Source of the DNA: Odiellus spinosus
Taxonomy: Eukaryota > Arthropoda > Arachnida > Opiliones > Phalangiidae
Length of the DNA: 64,000 nt
Reading direction: 5' to 3'
NCBI GenBank assembly: GCA_963920705.1
Contig: OY987237.1
Coordinates: 5,300,601 to 5,364,600, forward strand
The stretch's first letter is position 1. The number at the start of each line of letters is the position of its first letter. A model generated the notes under the pieces. That model had not been told where the DNA came from. It did not search any database and saw only the letters and a list, made by a program, of their open reading frames with translations. Shown in pieces: positions 24,241-36,511 of the stretch. The position numbers were made by a program, and so were the translations under genes.

Positions 24241-24616
24241 ACCAGACGATGGTAATGTTAATAATGAAGCCAAGCGTGTTTTTTAATTTCTGCCCGCGGT
24301 AACCGAAAAAGCGCTCTCAAGAAAAACTAGCAAAAACGCAGCTGTTATATTTACACCTACTTCCTTATACTAAACAGGATTTTCCCGACCGGCAATTTCA
24401 AATTTCGATCAATAGGAATACTCGCTGGGTTTCCCGCGGTAGTAGAAACTACTACACTGTCTAGCGTTTGACCCCACTAAGCCAACAGGGGAGTCCCCGG
24501 GAGAAAAAAAAAGTAAAATGGCTCCGCTCACGGTAGTCGCCTCGCTTCATGATGTTGCTTTTATCGCGATTTTTAAGTTAAGTTAATCAGTTAAAATATT
24601 TTAATCGTTAAGAATT

Positions 24617-24665
24617 ATGTCTTTTGGATTCGGGAGACAGATCTGGACTCCAGTTACGAAGCAAG
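24617..24665 (+). CDS. Candidate first coding exon of an unknown gene
   Basis: A GC-richer patch (24280-24665) ends in an ATG at 24617, sixteen codons (MSFGFGRQIWTPVTKQ) and a GTAATT donor at 24666. The composition and the ordered N-terminus look like a genuine start exon with a 5'-UTR, but no second exon was identified downstream. A second ATG at about 24518 opens a 22-codon frame that would be an upstream ORF. The protein family is not recognised and the whole exon could be chance. Confidence 0.3.
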
Positions 24666-26040
24666 GTAATTGATTTATCTACGTTTAAGGCCTAAATACG
24701 CGCCGGTTTGGCTCTGTTGTGTATAGCTTATAGGAGATATTTTATGGAGAAACAGTTGACGTTAGGGTTAAGCCGTTAGGCCTTTGCACTTTTCGCGATG
24801 CATCGCATCCACATGTAGGGCAATTACGTGACCCACTAGGCCTGCGTTTGTTATTGGAGTTTAAAAAACTACGTTATTAATTTTTGAACCATTATTTTAA
24901 CACTTAAAATGATTTATATTTTGGTGGTTTAAACATTTTAAAACCGAGTTTTAAATGTGAAAAATTTATTAAATATGAAATTGTACTTTCCTAATTTCTT
25001 ACTATCGGCTTTGTTTAGATTACATGTGGATAGATTTAATTTTTAAAATATGGAATTTAAGAAGAACATTACCGTGTTTGTTTACGAGCAATTTATACGG
25101 GAATTGTGTCTTAAGTATTATAAATTTAGATTTAATACTTAATTTTCAGATTTTAATGTTTTTATAAATACATATTATAAGTTTTTTAATAGACCGCTGG
25201 CAGACGGGGGGTTTGGTATTGCGTCTTATTCCTCTAGAAAACTTCTCAGTTACGTAATCCATTTAATACAGTCAAAGCTACAGGCTTATACATTGATTAC
25301 TTGGACTGAACAGCCCCCCCCCCGATTAAAAAATTATGATTGAGAATCATGAACAGGGAGAAAACTTTGTTTAACGTTAATTTCTCCTTTAGATTGCAGT
25401 GTAGTACAAACTTAGGCTCCCCATTATTTGAATATAAATTGTTGTATGATACTAACTCGTTTTGATGTACTGCCACTGTAGATGTTACTTGAAAGCTCTT
25501 TTTATTGTTATGATTTTGATGAATTCACGTCTACCCCTTCTCATACAGTTATCTAGCGTTGATACCAGCAGTAATCTAGAACCGATTGTAACTTAAATTT
25601 TCACATTTTCATTATGAATAAGAATAATATATTTAATATGTAGAAAATATTTTAATATATTAAATTATATTTTATTCAGCTCTTCATTTAAAAATTTATA
25701 AAACCATCCAATGAATTATTTGAAAAACAATATTTTAAAAACTTTCCCTGTAAGATATCTCGTGCGCTAGAAACAAAAGGAGTACATGTCCCTATTGTTT
25801 CTTATAAAACGTAGCGAGGGTTCCGCCCAATTACCGCAATTTTTGGAGCGAAAATATTATTATGGAAACATTTTAATATTTAATTTTTTTTCTTCTTTAT
25901 ATTGACCAAGAAGATTTTCTAGGTTTCTCGAACAATATTCTTCCCTTCCAACGTGAAGGGGAAAAAATTGTTTTGAATTTTCATTAACAGTATCATTAAT
26001 GTAAAATTAGATCCGTCTTTCGCCCCAGGTTTTTCTAGAA
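24666..26040. other. AT-rich non-coding DNA
   Basis: Possibly the large first intron of the candidate gene just upstream. No further exon or repeat was recognised. Confidence 0.4.
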
Positions 26041-26235
26041 GAGCTCGGCGTTTGACCAAGAAAATATCCGTTTGTTTTATCTTTATTCATAATTAGAAAT
26101 TATCCACGGGGAGCCTATGATAAAATGCATGTTATCCCGAATAATTTACTCAATAATATCGATTTTTTTTTTTTTTTATTCACAAATAAATGATTAACCG
26201 TTATTTATGAATAATCTTGTCCAAACGCCGAGCTC
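26041..26235. mobile_element. Mariner-type MITE, copy 1
   Basis: Ends GAGCTCGGCGTTTGACCAAG and CTTGTCCAAACGCCGAGCTC form inverted repeats around about 195 bp of AT-rich DNA containing AAATTATCCACGGGGAGCC. Two further copies (35046 and 63073) are flanked by TA. Here TA is clear on the right (26236-26237) only. Confidence 0.65.
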
Positions 26236-26237
26236 TA

Positions 26238-27566
26238 TTTTCTAGTTTTCTATCATTGTGGTATTATAAGAAATGTAAGAAGTAAGGCAGTCTTTCTAGC
26301 TTTTTTTTAAAGTGAAACTGTCACGGTCTCATGGATTTTTCATGAACTCCAAATGGAGGTTTAGTAGCATTTTTGGAAAAAACGTTAAAAAATAATTCCA
26401 AGCATAATTACCCTGACAGATAAAATACGTATTTTATAATCACCTTTAAGTAAGAATATTACGTCATGACACTTTAGTCACGTGGCTATTATAGAGCCCA
26501 CAGTTGATTCTCGCGCGTTCTGGCACGTGATAATTTCGCGCGCGCTTTTTCGTAAACGTACTTAATTCATTAAGCTTTCCCTTTCGTACAAAAATTATCG
26601 TTCCAGAAATAAGCTACGTCATATCAGAAAAAAAAAAAAAAAATCCGTATATATTTTTTTGACATTTTTATTTTGAAGTTTCTTAAGAAAGCTTCAACCC
26701 AGAAGCATAAAGTTTTGAATATAGCGTTCAAGCGTTGCATTATTCAATCTAAAAATATAATCCATTGGCGTTCGTAATCACTTTAAAGACTGATTTAAAA
26801 GAATCAATTATTTTATTTTAAAGTGATGTTGTAACAAATATTTGACGCTCTATGGATTGAGCTCATGGATTTGTGTTCAATCGTTTTTAAAATGACAGTT
26901 TACATTTTTACTGTTGTAATTATGGTATTTGTATTCCATTTGAACTGTGTTTTATCCATTTGATGACGACATAGCATTGCCACCCACAAAAAATAAGAAC
27001 TTTTTAATATAATTAGTAATAAAGCCAGTACATTTAAATTTTCTATTAGTTAGCCACGTTCAATTCGGAAACACTGACAAGCTAGAGTTACGTCATACCA
27101 TTGTATTCCTAAAGTATCCCTTTTAAAATGCAAGTTTCTTTCTTTACATCGTAAGTTTTAGGGTTAATCGACCAGTTTAGTTTGTTGTACGTAATAATCC
27201 TCTATAATAAGTTTTTCATTTCATCTTCCATTAAAAATTCCTTCTAAGATGTGCCTTAATATCTTATTAATTCCCACTTGTGAAATCTACTTAATTATAA
27301 TTATTTTTCCTTATATTTATACCTATTAAAATGGCGTAATTTTACCCCGAAGACTTATTAGAGAAAATATTCTTTTTAATAACAGACATATAGAAAAATA
27401 CGGTATATTTATATAAAGCTAGTTTTTTGGTAAATAACGTCATTATGTAAATTTGAAAGGAAAAAAACCTCTACATTATGATGACATTTCAACCTTTTTT
27501 ATCGTGGCGTTAATGAGTACTAGTACCAAAAATATTAGGTCATTTTAGGGTTAGAGACACGGGTTT
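26238..27566. other. AT-rich non-coding DNA
   Basis: Includes a poly-A run at 26628-26641. No gene was recognised. Confidence 0.45.
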
Positions 27567-28098
27567 AGCTGATTTATTTTCTACTATATATAAGCCTAGA
27601 AAACTTAAAAGGAGTCGAAATTGTTAATGGAAAACCAGTTTTTAATACGATTTTAATTTCATTTCAAGGTTGAATTTAATCGTTTAAGGATTGGGTCATA
27701 ACCGTACCGTTTATAAAGGGTATATAACATCATTTTTTTATATAGCTGATTTATTTTCTACTATATATAAGCCTAGAAAACTTAAAAGGAGTCGAAATTG
27801 TTAATGGAAAACCAGTTTTTAATACGATTTTAATTTCATTTCAAGGTTGAATTTAATCGTTTAAGGATTGGGTCATAACCGTACCGTTTATAAAGGGTAT
27901 ATAACATCATTTTTTTATATAGCTGATTTATTTTCTACTATATATAAGCCTAGAAAACTTAAAAGGAGTCGAAATTGTTAATGGAAAACCAGTTTTTAAT
28001 ACGATTTTAATTTCATTTCAAGGTTGAATTTAATCGTTTAAGGATTGGGTCATAACAGTACCGTTTATAAAGGGTATATAACATCATTTTTTTTATAT
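27567..28098. repeat. Tandem repeat, three units of 177-178 bp
   Basis: Units begin AGCTGATTTATTTTC at 27567, 27744 and 27921. They are almost identical, the visible differences being one base (ATAACCG versus ATAACAG) and one extra T in the last unit. Each unit contains CTATATATAAGCC, a strong TATA-box-like sequence. The near identity implies recent triplication. Confidence 0.9.
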
Positions 28099-28468
28099 AG
28101 AGACAAATATCTTCCGTCATTATTATAGGTTTAATTAAAAACAAAACCAAACGTAAACCTTCGTTCTGATTTTAATCGAGTAACAATGATTTTTATCGTC
28201 ATCAAATGGATAAATAAATTAAAAACTTATTCTTGGTGAAAGAAAACAACTAGGAATATCGTGGAATAACCTTAGTTTCTTGATACTAAGACTTAGGTAC
28301 ACGTCACATAATTAAAACCTACCTAAATAGTTGATATCGTAAAAGAGGAGGAGCTAACTTAGGGAATGTTACCGTCGACGTCATCAGCTACGTCATAGCT
28401 TGTAAAGCTCATAGCGCTCGTGAGCACCGATCATTTCTTAGGCTAAGTTTTTCTATATCCGTGTCAAC
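28099..28468. other. AT-rich non-coding DNA
   Basis: Nothing was recognised beyond a short GC-richer stretch with repeated ACGTCATAGCT-like words near 28380. Confidence 0.4.
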
Positions 28469-28475
28469 TCTTAAG

Positions 28476-28766
28476 CAAGAAGGATCAGATAAGGAGAGGA
28501 AAAGTGGGAACGGCGCGGCTCCTACTGCGTCGGCCTAAACTCCCACTCTGGGAGAACGGGGGATAGACGGGGGCAGAGATGCTTCGTGGTAAATTGTTGT
28601 CACGTGGGTAAAACGAATCCTTTATGAGACGCGCTAGCTAGCGACCACGTGACAACAGTTTACCTCAAGAATTTCCTATCCCCCTTTCCACCCGAGTGGG
28701 AGGTTGGCTCTTCTCTCTCTAACTCAACGCAGCCCCACTTTTCCTCTCCTTATCTGATCCTTCTTG
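28476..28766. mobile_element. Family P1 element, copy b
   Basis: The 291-bp copy has ends CAAGAAGGATCAGATAAGGA and its inverse. It is flanked by perfect 7-bp duplications TCTTAAG (28469-28475 and 28767-28773). It is the same family and orientation as copy a. Confidence 0.88.
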
Positions 28767-28773
28767 TCTTAAG

Positions 28774-30900
28774 GTTGGGTCTCTCCTTAGTGACTTAACC
28801 TTAATTCCATCTGATTTCGTGACGTAGTTTAGCAACATTTGAACAAGATGTCGCACCCATAAGTTCTTTTATAATACCAACTATTATACAACTCGGCAAC
28901 TAAGAAACTTCTGAATAATTACATTAAAACGACCGCAGATTTTGTATAAAATTTTCTTATTTCATATTCCCTTAGTAGTTAAATATTTCTATTCAAAAAC
29001 TTTCTATTTAATCTTAAATTATGGGTATAACCCCAATTTTTTTAAATCTTCAAGACGAAGATGGTTCCGAGGGTTTTTATTGTATTTAAGCATCGTTCGT
29101 GTGAAGGTTTTATGTTTAGCCGAGATTACAGACACGATACGCTAAGCTGGGTACAGATAGTGGTCGAAATATTTCATGCTTATTCAACCGAGAAGGCATT
29201 CTCGCGTAATATATTTTTTAATTTAAGATTATTCGTTTTTCTTTAACGCCGTGTAATATGGATTAAGAACAATTACTGTACACGAAATAACGAAATATTT
29301 GAAATTTCACTTTTTTATTCAAATTAAAGTTTATTTGTCGCTGCTCAGGGCCCCTATCTGATCAGATACACGCAACAAAAAATATACTATAGTCGCAACT
29401 AATACATCCGTTTTCTTGGGTTGATACAGGTACGAATTCCCCTCTATATACTGGTAGATTAGGCTTATTTAAACGTTAAATCTATTAAAAATTGCTCGTT
29501 GTTATATTGCATTCTCCCTTTAAGGAGTTACGTGGATGTGTAGATTTGTCTTGACATTTACAACCTTCGAAGGGACCCATATTGTCTTGTAGAAACAAGT
29601 TTTCCTCTTGATATTTAGATTAATTCTAAGGTAGAAACGGAATGATATTCCTTATATTTAACTAGATGGCCTTAGGCATTTGTTTATTCTGCTGGATTAC
29701 GTTGTCACCAACAGTTTGAGTTCTGGGTTTTGACAGCGATGGAGACAGATGCTCCTGATGACGTTAATCGTTAAAAGGGAAATTAGGATCTAGAAAAAGA
29801 AACTCTTCAAAATTGAATTTCAGATTAGGCACCCAAAATGATGAATAAATTCATATTTCAACAATGTTTAGGAGATATTTTAGTGCTTAATTTAAATTCT
29901 GTAGTTGGGTTATGATTTTTAGATTTTAATTTCAATTTATTAAAGAAAATGTTTGGAGATTTCTAGGTTTTAATTTTAATTTATTAAATTACTATAAAAA
30001 ATGATTCCATTCCTAGATTTTAAATTTAATTCATCACAGAAAGAGTTAAGATTTTAATTTATTAGAGATTTTCAGATTTTAATTAATAGAAAATATTTAG
30101 ATTTCTAGATTAATTTTTTAAAGAAAATGTTTAGAGATTTCTAGATTTTAAATTTAATTTATTAAATTATTTATTTCTAAATTTTAATCTTAATAAGATA
30201 TTTCAATAGTGTTTTAGATAAGTCAAATTGTGTGGCGTTTTGACAATTAACGTTCACATTTCCTCCATTAAAATTTCCACCATTTCGTGTTTATGCTTCA
30301 GTAATTCGATTGTTTAAATCTAAACACATATTAACCATATTCTATTAGTCAAAATATCTCTTAAATTTGAATTAAATCTGTTTCTCTTATCGTTCAATCT
30401 TAAAAAATAAATAAATAATACATAAAATAAAGCAGTTAACCTTTAAAAAAGTTTTCGCTTCGATAATATAACGACCAGGAAGCGAAAGAAAATTAACCTG
30501 TCGTAATTACTGCTATTCCATTTGGTACTTAACACTGTATATCAATCCGCGTATCTTATTGGCCATTTTGCAAACTCCCCCTTGAACAGGTATGCAGTAC
30601 CTGTCCGTAGATAAACCCGTATTTAAAAGGAATGAAAATCCCAAAACGGTCAAAAACGTTTTAAAAAAAAAGACAACACGTCGTTAAATCATTTGTTAAT
30701 CCCTTTTATTGTAAGTCTATATAAGCAATTTTGGGAGTTCATAGCCGTTAAAAAGGCGCTACTCCACCCACGCGCATGCAACGCTTATCATAACGGGTTT
30801 GCGTTCCCTATTTTCACCAGACGAGGAAGAAAAATACTAAAGGAGTAGTGTTAGTATGAAAAGTAATTTTTTTGGTAATCGTGCCACACAGTTTATTCCT
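28774..30900. other. AT-rich non-coding DNA with repeat fragments
   Basis: 29455-29519 is a solo right end of the long-TIR TTAA family (TTGCATTCTCCCT followed by TTAA). 29860-30190 holds a degenerate AT-rich tandem repeat around GATTTCTAGATTTTAA. A TATATAAG near 30720 has no supported gene behind it. Confidence 0.45.
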
Positions 30901-30904
30901 TTAA

Positions 30905-31325
30905 AGGGAGAATGCAACCTAACAAGTGATTTTTTTTATCGATTACTTATTATTTAAATAGGCCTAATCCACTAGTGAAAATATTCACGAACAAATATTA
31001 AACTAGAAATAAATTTAAAACTTACCCGAAAAATAGGCTTAGCGGGATTCATGGAGATCCTGATTTCCTCGCGTATAAGGTCTATCGACCAATCGAATGC
31101 CATTGTTAGTCTCTTGGAGATCTCGCGTGAACGACGGGTCTTTGCTTATTGGTCGCTAAATCTCCATGAATCCCGCTAAGCCTATTTTCAGGGTAAGTTT
31201 TAAATTTATTTCTAGTTTAATATTTGTTTTTATATTTTTTTTTTTTTTTTTACTGTTGGAGTAGGCATATTTAAACGACAAGGAATCGATAAAAAATCAC
31301 TTTGATGTTACGTTGCTTTCTCCCT
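30905..31325. mobile_element. Long-TIR TTAA element, family K, copy 1
   Basis: The element starts AGGGAGAATGCAACC and ends with the imperfect inverse, flanked by TTAA on both sides (30901-30904 and 31326-31329). The arms are about 170 bp each, so the 421-bp element is almost one large palindrome. The conserved middle reads AAAATAGGCTTAGCGGGATT on one arm. TTAA duplication with AGGG ends suits a Kolobok- or piggyBac-type MITE. Confidence 0.85.
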
Positions 31326-31329
31326 TTAA

Positions 31330-32040
31330 ATGAACGTAACTCTGATCGACACCATTTAGAGGAAAAAATAAAATTGGTGTTGATCTTAGTAAAATTTTGA
31401 TTTTATCCAAAGATAATGTGAGGGTTTCCCTTTGAATTAAAAATAATTCATCCTATACTATTGTACGAGGCGGATTGGTACAAAATGTTAAAACTAGATA
31501 CGAAAATAGTCCATGCCAATTCATTTTGAAATGTGAGAATATAAAGGTTATACGCATCTATTATTAGACCAGGCTATACAAGTAATACGGCCCGTGTCAC
31601 TTTTACAAAAGTGTGGGTGTGCGTCCAACTTCTATTCTCGATCCTTCGCAATTGTATTCTATATTTTGCCCTAAAGATTAATTTTAAAGAAAAGGCTCTA
31701 GTCACGCTCGACCTATATATTTATCTAAACTAAAACTGAAGTTGACCATTTTATGGTAGACCCGTCTCCCACTTCATTTACAAAAATAAATCTCTCACAT
31801 AAACTTTTAAGAGCTATTAATTTTTTAATTTATAACTTTAAAGTGAGGCTATCACGGATTTTTCATGAACTCCAAATGGAAAGTCATTAATCTTTTCGGA
31901 AAGATCGTTAAAACCGATTCAAAATATATATGCATATGTCTCTGAAGAAATTTTGCAATGCTGTAAAAATATATTTATATATTTTTTAAACACCATTTTC
32001 GAAATTTTTAAAATTGGCCTCAATAAAATGAACTAACAGG
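31330..32040. other. AT-rich non-coding DNA
   Basis: No gene or structured repeat was recognised. Confidence 0.45.
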
Positions 32041-32044
32041 GCTC

Positions 32045-32545
32045 ATGCACGACCTGGAAAACCTTTTAAAGTCGTGGAATTCGGAAATTGGCCCAAAAGG
32101 TTAGGGTAAATAAGGGAATTGGAATATTAGAGTTTTAAAATTTACCCAAAAGGGTAGGGAAAATTCAAGGAATTTGAAAATTGGACGAAAAGGTCAGGGG
32201 AAAGTCAGGGATTTTGAAAATTGCCTCAAAAGGTCAGGAAAAAGTTGAAATTTAAATTGAACCAAAAGGTCAGGGAAAAGTCAATTTGTAAATGAAATAT
32301 TTTGGTCCATGCCAAGGAACTGTTTGATTGCTTGACCAATCAATTGTAAAGATTTATTTTTATTTTTCTCAAGTTCTGAGTACACCATCGACCCTGATTG
32401 ATTAACTATGTTAAATAAAAAGTGGGGATATCCAAGAGCTCGCTCATAAGAATAAATTCTCGATAATTAAAATTGGCCAGGGAAATTATTTAAAATGGTC
32501 ATGGAAAAATGTGGAAAAGTCAGGGAAATTAACTTCCAAAACTGG
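32045..32545. repeat. Degenerate interspersed repeat rich in GTCAGGGAAAA motifs
   Basis: Many imperfect copies of AAAAGGTCAGGGAAAAGTCA occur between 32090 and 32280, and again near 32495-32540. The same words frame the 23-bp minisatellite at 60.2-62.0 kb, so the two loci belong to one repeat family. No ends or target duplication could be fixed. Confidence 0.5.
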
Positions 32546-32549
32546 CTAC

Positions 32550-35043
32550 CTTTCCTCATCTGGAAAGTCGTTTTTTTCAGTTAATTTATCGGATCGTGTT
32601 GAAATAAAAAGTAAAATCTACGTCATACTTTTCAATTTCTAAGGATGAAATTCACGAGCATGGCGCGAGATCAATTTGACAAGGCCCGAATCGAGTCTGG
32701 TTACATTTCTACTTTAAACCCATTAACTCTAAATAGTTAAATGTAAAGTTTTATGAAAAGGTAAGATGAGGAGTTGAATCTCATCTAGTTTTATAGCAAA
32801 CTGGCCAAACTACATTTCAACAGATGATGATTCTATATGATCACGTTAAGAGTTCCCCGGCCGAACGTATAGTTGCGTGGAACTATTTTCCTTAATGATT
32901 TATAAATCCTAGTAAATTCCCTTTTCGCTTTAAAACGTAACTTATAGAGTTAATCTCAACTGGCGTTCCCAAGGTACAAAGATAATTTGGCCGCCGTCGA
33001 ATTTCAACAAGATATCGTGCGCTAACCTACCTACCTATGGGTATACCTGCCTGCCTTTACGATAGTTAGTTACGCTATATATCTCTATATACCTACTTGT
33101 AAAAACTTAACACGCGCGCTAGTAGTTACGCTATATTTGTGAGAAGTGCCAAAGGGGACTTAATACTCACATTTGAATGTTGACAACGACAGGAATATAT
33201 AAGGGAAATTTTACAAATTTCGTGTAAAAAAAGAAAGTTTTAAAGAGTTCTTGGGCATCAATTTATAAATACGTAGTTTTTTGGGAATATCTGGGAAATA
33301 TGACGTGTAGGATTTTCTTTGGACGAAACCCAGGTCATAGTTCACTCTTCTATTATTAAACCTACGAGAAATAACTTAAATATCAAGGAAATTGATTTTT
33401 TTCAATTGATTTTTTTTTAAATCGTATTTAAATCTGTATTCAATGCAATAACGCAAACCATAACATGACCCTTATTTTGAATCATTTTAATTTTATCATA
33501 CTTTATCACGAAATTAAATTTTCTCACCGCCACTTCGTAAAAATCAAAACATATTCTTAGGCGAGTACTCTTAATGATATACGTGTGGTCTTTTCTCTCT
33601 CATCCGTCCTCGCTTTTCAAATTTATTCATTCCAAGTTAAATTAGCCTTACTCGGTATAAATAGAGGCATTAAGAGGAATTTGCGGTGAAACCATGGTAA
33701 CTAGAAACCATCTCTCGCTCTCTTGGCCACCGCGTATAATTTTGCGGGCTTCATTCATAAATAACATCTCCCATTTTCGGTATTTTGTTGACGATTGTGT
33801 TGCGCCGAAAAGGCCCATCATTGCTTTGCAACGTTTATAAAAGACCTTTGCCAAAATACTCCCGCATATGCCTTTACTTCTTAATAGACTCTGTTAACTA
33901 AGGCATTAGATTTTGGGAGGACCCGATGGGAATAACCTCTAATATAAGCAGTTCACGAAACTAGTCGGAATGGAGAGGTTTTTAAAGGGCAAGTAGATCT
34001 ATTCAATTTCGTTCCTTAAAGTGAAGCTTTCAACACTTTTTCGAATGTCTGTGTATTATATTTTTAATTTTATCTTGAAAATTTCCAAATTTATATTTTT
34101 TTCTGATATATGACGTAGTTTATTTCTGAAACGTAATTAACAATAATTTCGTATTTAGGAAGTACTAGATCAAGTACTTTTACGAAAGAGACCGCGCGAA
34201 ACCGACTTTATCACGTGCCAGAATGCGTATAGTTTCTACAATATCGACGCGACCATTGTGATGACGTGTAGTATTGCTACTAAATTTCCATTTAAAGTTG
34301 ATGAAAATCCTTGACAGTTTGATAGATACGAAGCTGTGTTCAGACTAGCCGAAAAGATTAGCTGTTCAGACTAAAAGCAGACGCTTATATATTTGCTACA
34401 AATTCCTAAAATATTTTGTTTAGTCGTTGGAATGGATTTTTTTCCCCTTAACTTATTGGTTACGTTCAGCGACGCCTACCAAAGCATTCGTTAGGCTACC
34501 GCTTAATGTATTATTGATTGTGGTACCTCCGGTTTGCGCCGTTTATCGTTAAAAGTTCGTATCGCCTTCAATTAGAATATTTTCTGATGTTGTCGAAAAT
34601 CACCAAACTTGTCCTTTAAGAAAGAGAGAGAGAGTAAGCCACTATACTTAGAAACCTGTCCAACTCTAAGAAGAGTTGAGTTTAAAATGAGTTAAGCTAA
34701 GGTGAATTGATACGCAATGTTAAACTTCATTGAGAAAAAAATAGTCTTTACCAATTCCTAATGAACACGAGAAGTGCCTTGTGGCGCATTCAACGTATTT
34801 TCATGGATTAACTGTAGTTCACATGGAGCGCAGATGCCATAGTTCTCAGTAGGATTTAGGTCTATCATCGCCAAGCTCCCCGTATAAAGGTGCGTTCAGA
34901 CTGGACGATTTTTTTCCCAACTTTTGCGTTAATCATCTTAATTTACTTATCTTAAAATACTTTTTTGGGGTTTTTGTTGCCCTGAAAACATTTAATTTGG
35001 TGGAAGCAATCATATAAACTCTTGAAACTTTATCAAGAGGAGG
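32550..35043. other. AT-rich non-coding DNA
   Basis: The 68-codon frame on the minus strand at 33648-33854 follows a TATA-like TTTTATAAACG, but it has no signal peptide or domain and is not called. A GA microsatellite lies at about 34622-34634. Confidence 0.4.
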
Positions 35044-35045
35044 TA

Positions 35046-35221
35046 GAGGTCGGGATTTGGACAAGATAATCCATAAGTATTTGGTTAATCAGTTATTAAT
35101 GAATAATATTCAGTTAAATATTCGTGATTACATGGCATTTATCATAGACTGCCCGTGGATAATTTTAAATTATGAATAAAGATAAGACAAACGAGTATTA
35201 TCTTGTCCAAACGCCGACCTC
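35046..35221. mobile_element. Mariner-type MITE, copy 2
   Basis: Ends GAGGTCGGGATTTGGACAAG and CTTGTCCAAACGCCGACCTC are flanked by TA (35044-35045 and 35222-35223). The interior shares the CCGTGGATAATTT block with the other copies in the window. Confidence 0.7.
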
Positions 35222-35223
35222 TA

Positions 35224-36157
35224 AGAGCAGGGACCTTGTTATATTATCATTATTTTCGAAATTGAAGTATAGGCTCCGCCCTAATCAAAATATATGATTT
35301 CTCAGAAACCTCAGTGCAAAAAGTTCAGATTTGTTGATAGTCTGAACGCACCTTAAGGGACGTGATACGCAGAATCCAGTACCGGGGATTTTGGAAATCA
35401 TTTTTCATTGCCTATTGAAATATATCAAACCGGAGTTCAAAGAAATTTATTTCCCTTTTTTTTTTTTTTATTCTCTTCCTATCTTCTATACTAGTATTCA
35501 TGGACGCTGAGCAGTCTGCAAAAACTACTTTTATTCCCTATTAGTTTCAAAATAATGTATTAATACGCTTCAATATTCGCTGTTTTGCAAACATACTTTG
35601 ATAAAATGTAAACCCTACTATGGATGTAAGTCTCCGCATCCCATCTTCAGTCGTTCTGTAGTACCATTTGTTATCAAAATTTGAGGGTTTAAATGTTGTA
35701 ACTGCGTTAAAATTTGGGTTCTAAAGTTTTTGATTAAAATAATGCGATAGTATAGGAGATCGTATGCGAGTGGAAACTTTGTAATATCGAAATAAAAGAT
35801 TTATGGGATGTGTTTAAGAAAATCGGAGCAATTCAATTTTAAAGTTATTTTTGAGAGTATTTTTTTCAAAATTACTTTAAAATCCACTAGAAGTTTGCAA
35901 AACTTATTTATGAGGTTTTTCTCTACCACACCGTAATTTTCTACAAGTTAGTAATTATCTAGAGTAAAGAATGCTCTTAAGAACATGGGGACCAAAATAT
36001 TCTAAATCTATTTGCATACTTGATAAGGGTTTGTTGAACTTTTAAAAAATAGTAAATTCCATAACTATTGGCTGAATAACTACATGGCTTACTCCAACTG
36101 CTTACTCCAAAATACATTGTGAAGTCTGAGCAGTACAAATTTAACCATATTTATATA
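35224..36157. other. AT-rich non-coding DNA
   Basis: Nothing was recognised. Confidence 0.45.
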
Positions 36158-36164
36158 GTTTTAG

Positions 36165-36504
36165 CAGAAGCCGATGAAACCCTCCTTTGAAGTCTATTAC
36201 TCCCGGGTCTTGTCTACCCCTCTCTGTTTGGGCTAGTTTCAAAAAGCGCGATTCTTACGCCTCCTAACGGTAGATATTTTCGGAGCGGGAGTTCGTCGAA
36301 CGAATACATCTAGCAGCCTTGGAGTTCGTCAAAAAACGTCGTCGTTTGAGGAGAGAGAGAATTTAGATTTTTCCGTAGACAGGGGGTATTAACTAAGTAG
36401 GACCCCTCTGATCTCGTAAAATTGGGAATTTTACCCATACAGAGAGGAGCGCTATATCGAACATTAGAGTAGTAGACTTCAAAGGAGGGTTTCATCGGCT
36501 TCTG
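36165..36504. mobile_element. Family P2 element, copy a
   Basis: The 340-bp element has terminal inverted repeats of about 36 bp starting CAGAAGCCGATGAAACCCTC. It is flanked by perfect 7-bp duplications GTTTTAG (36158-36164 and 36505-36511). Subterminal CATACAGAGAGG words face each other. It is non-coding. Confidence 0.88.
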
Positions 36505-36511
36505 GTTTTAG

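Noticed and set aside
27567-28098. Considered as a CRISPR-like array
   Set aside because: Direct 177-bp units without spacers in animal DNA; a plain tandem repeat.
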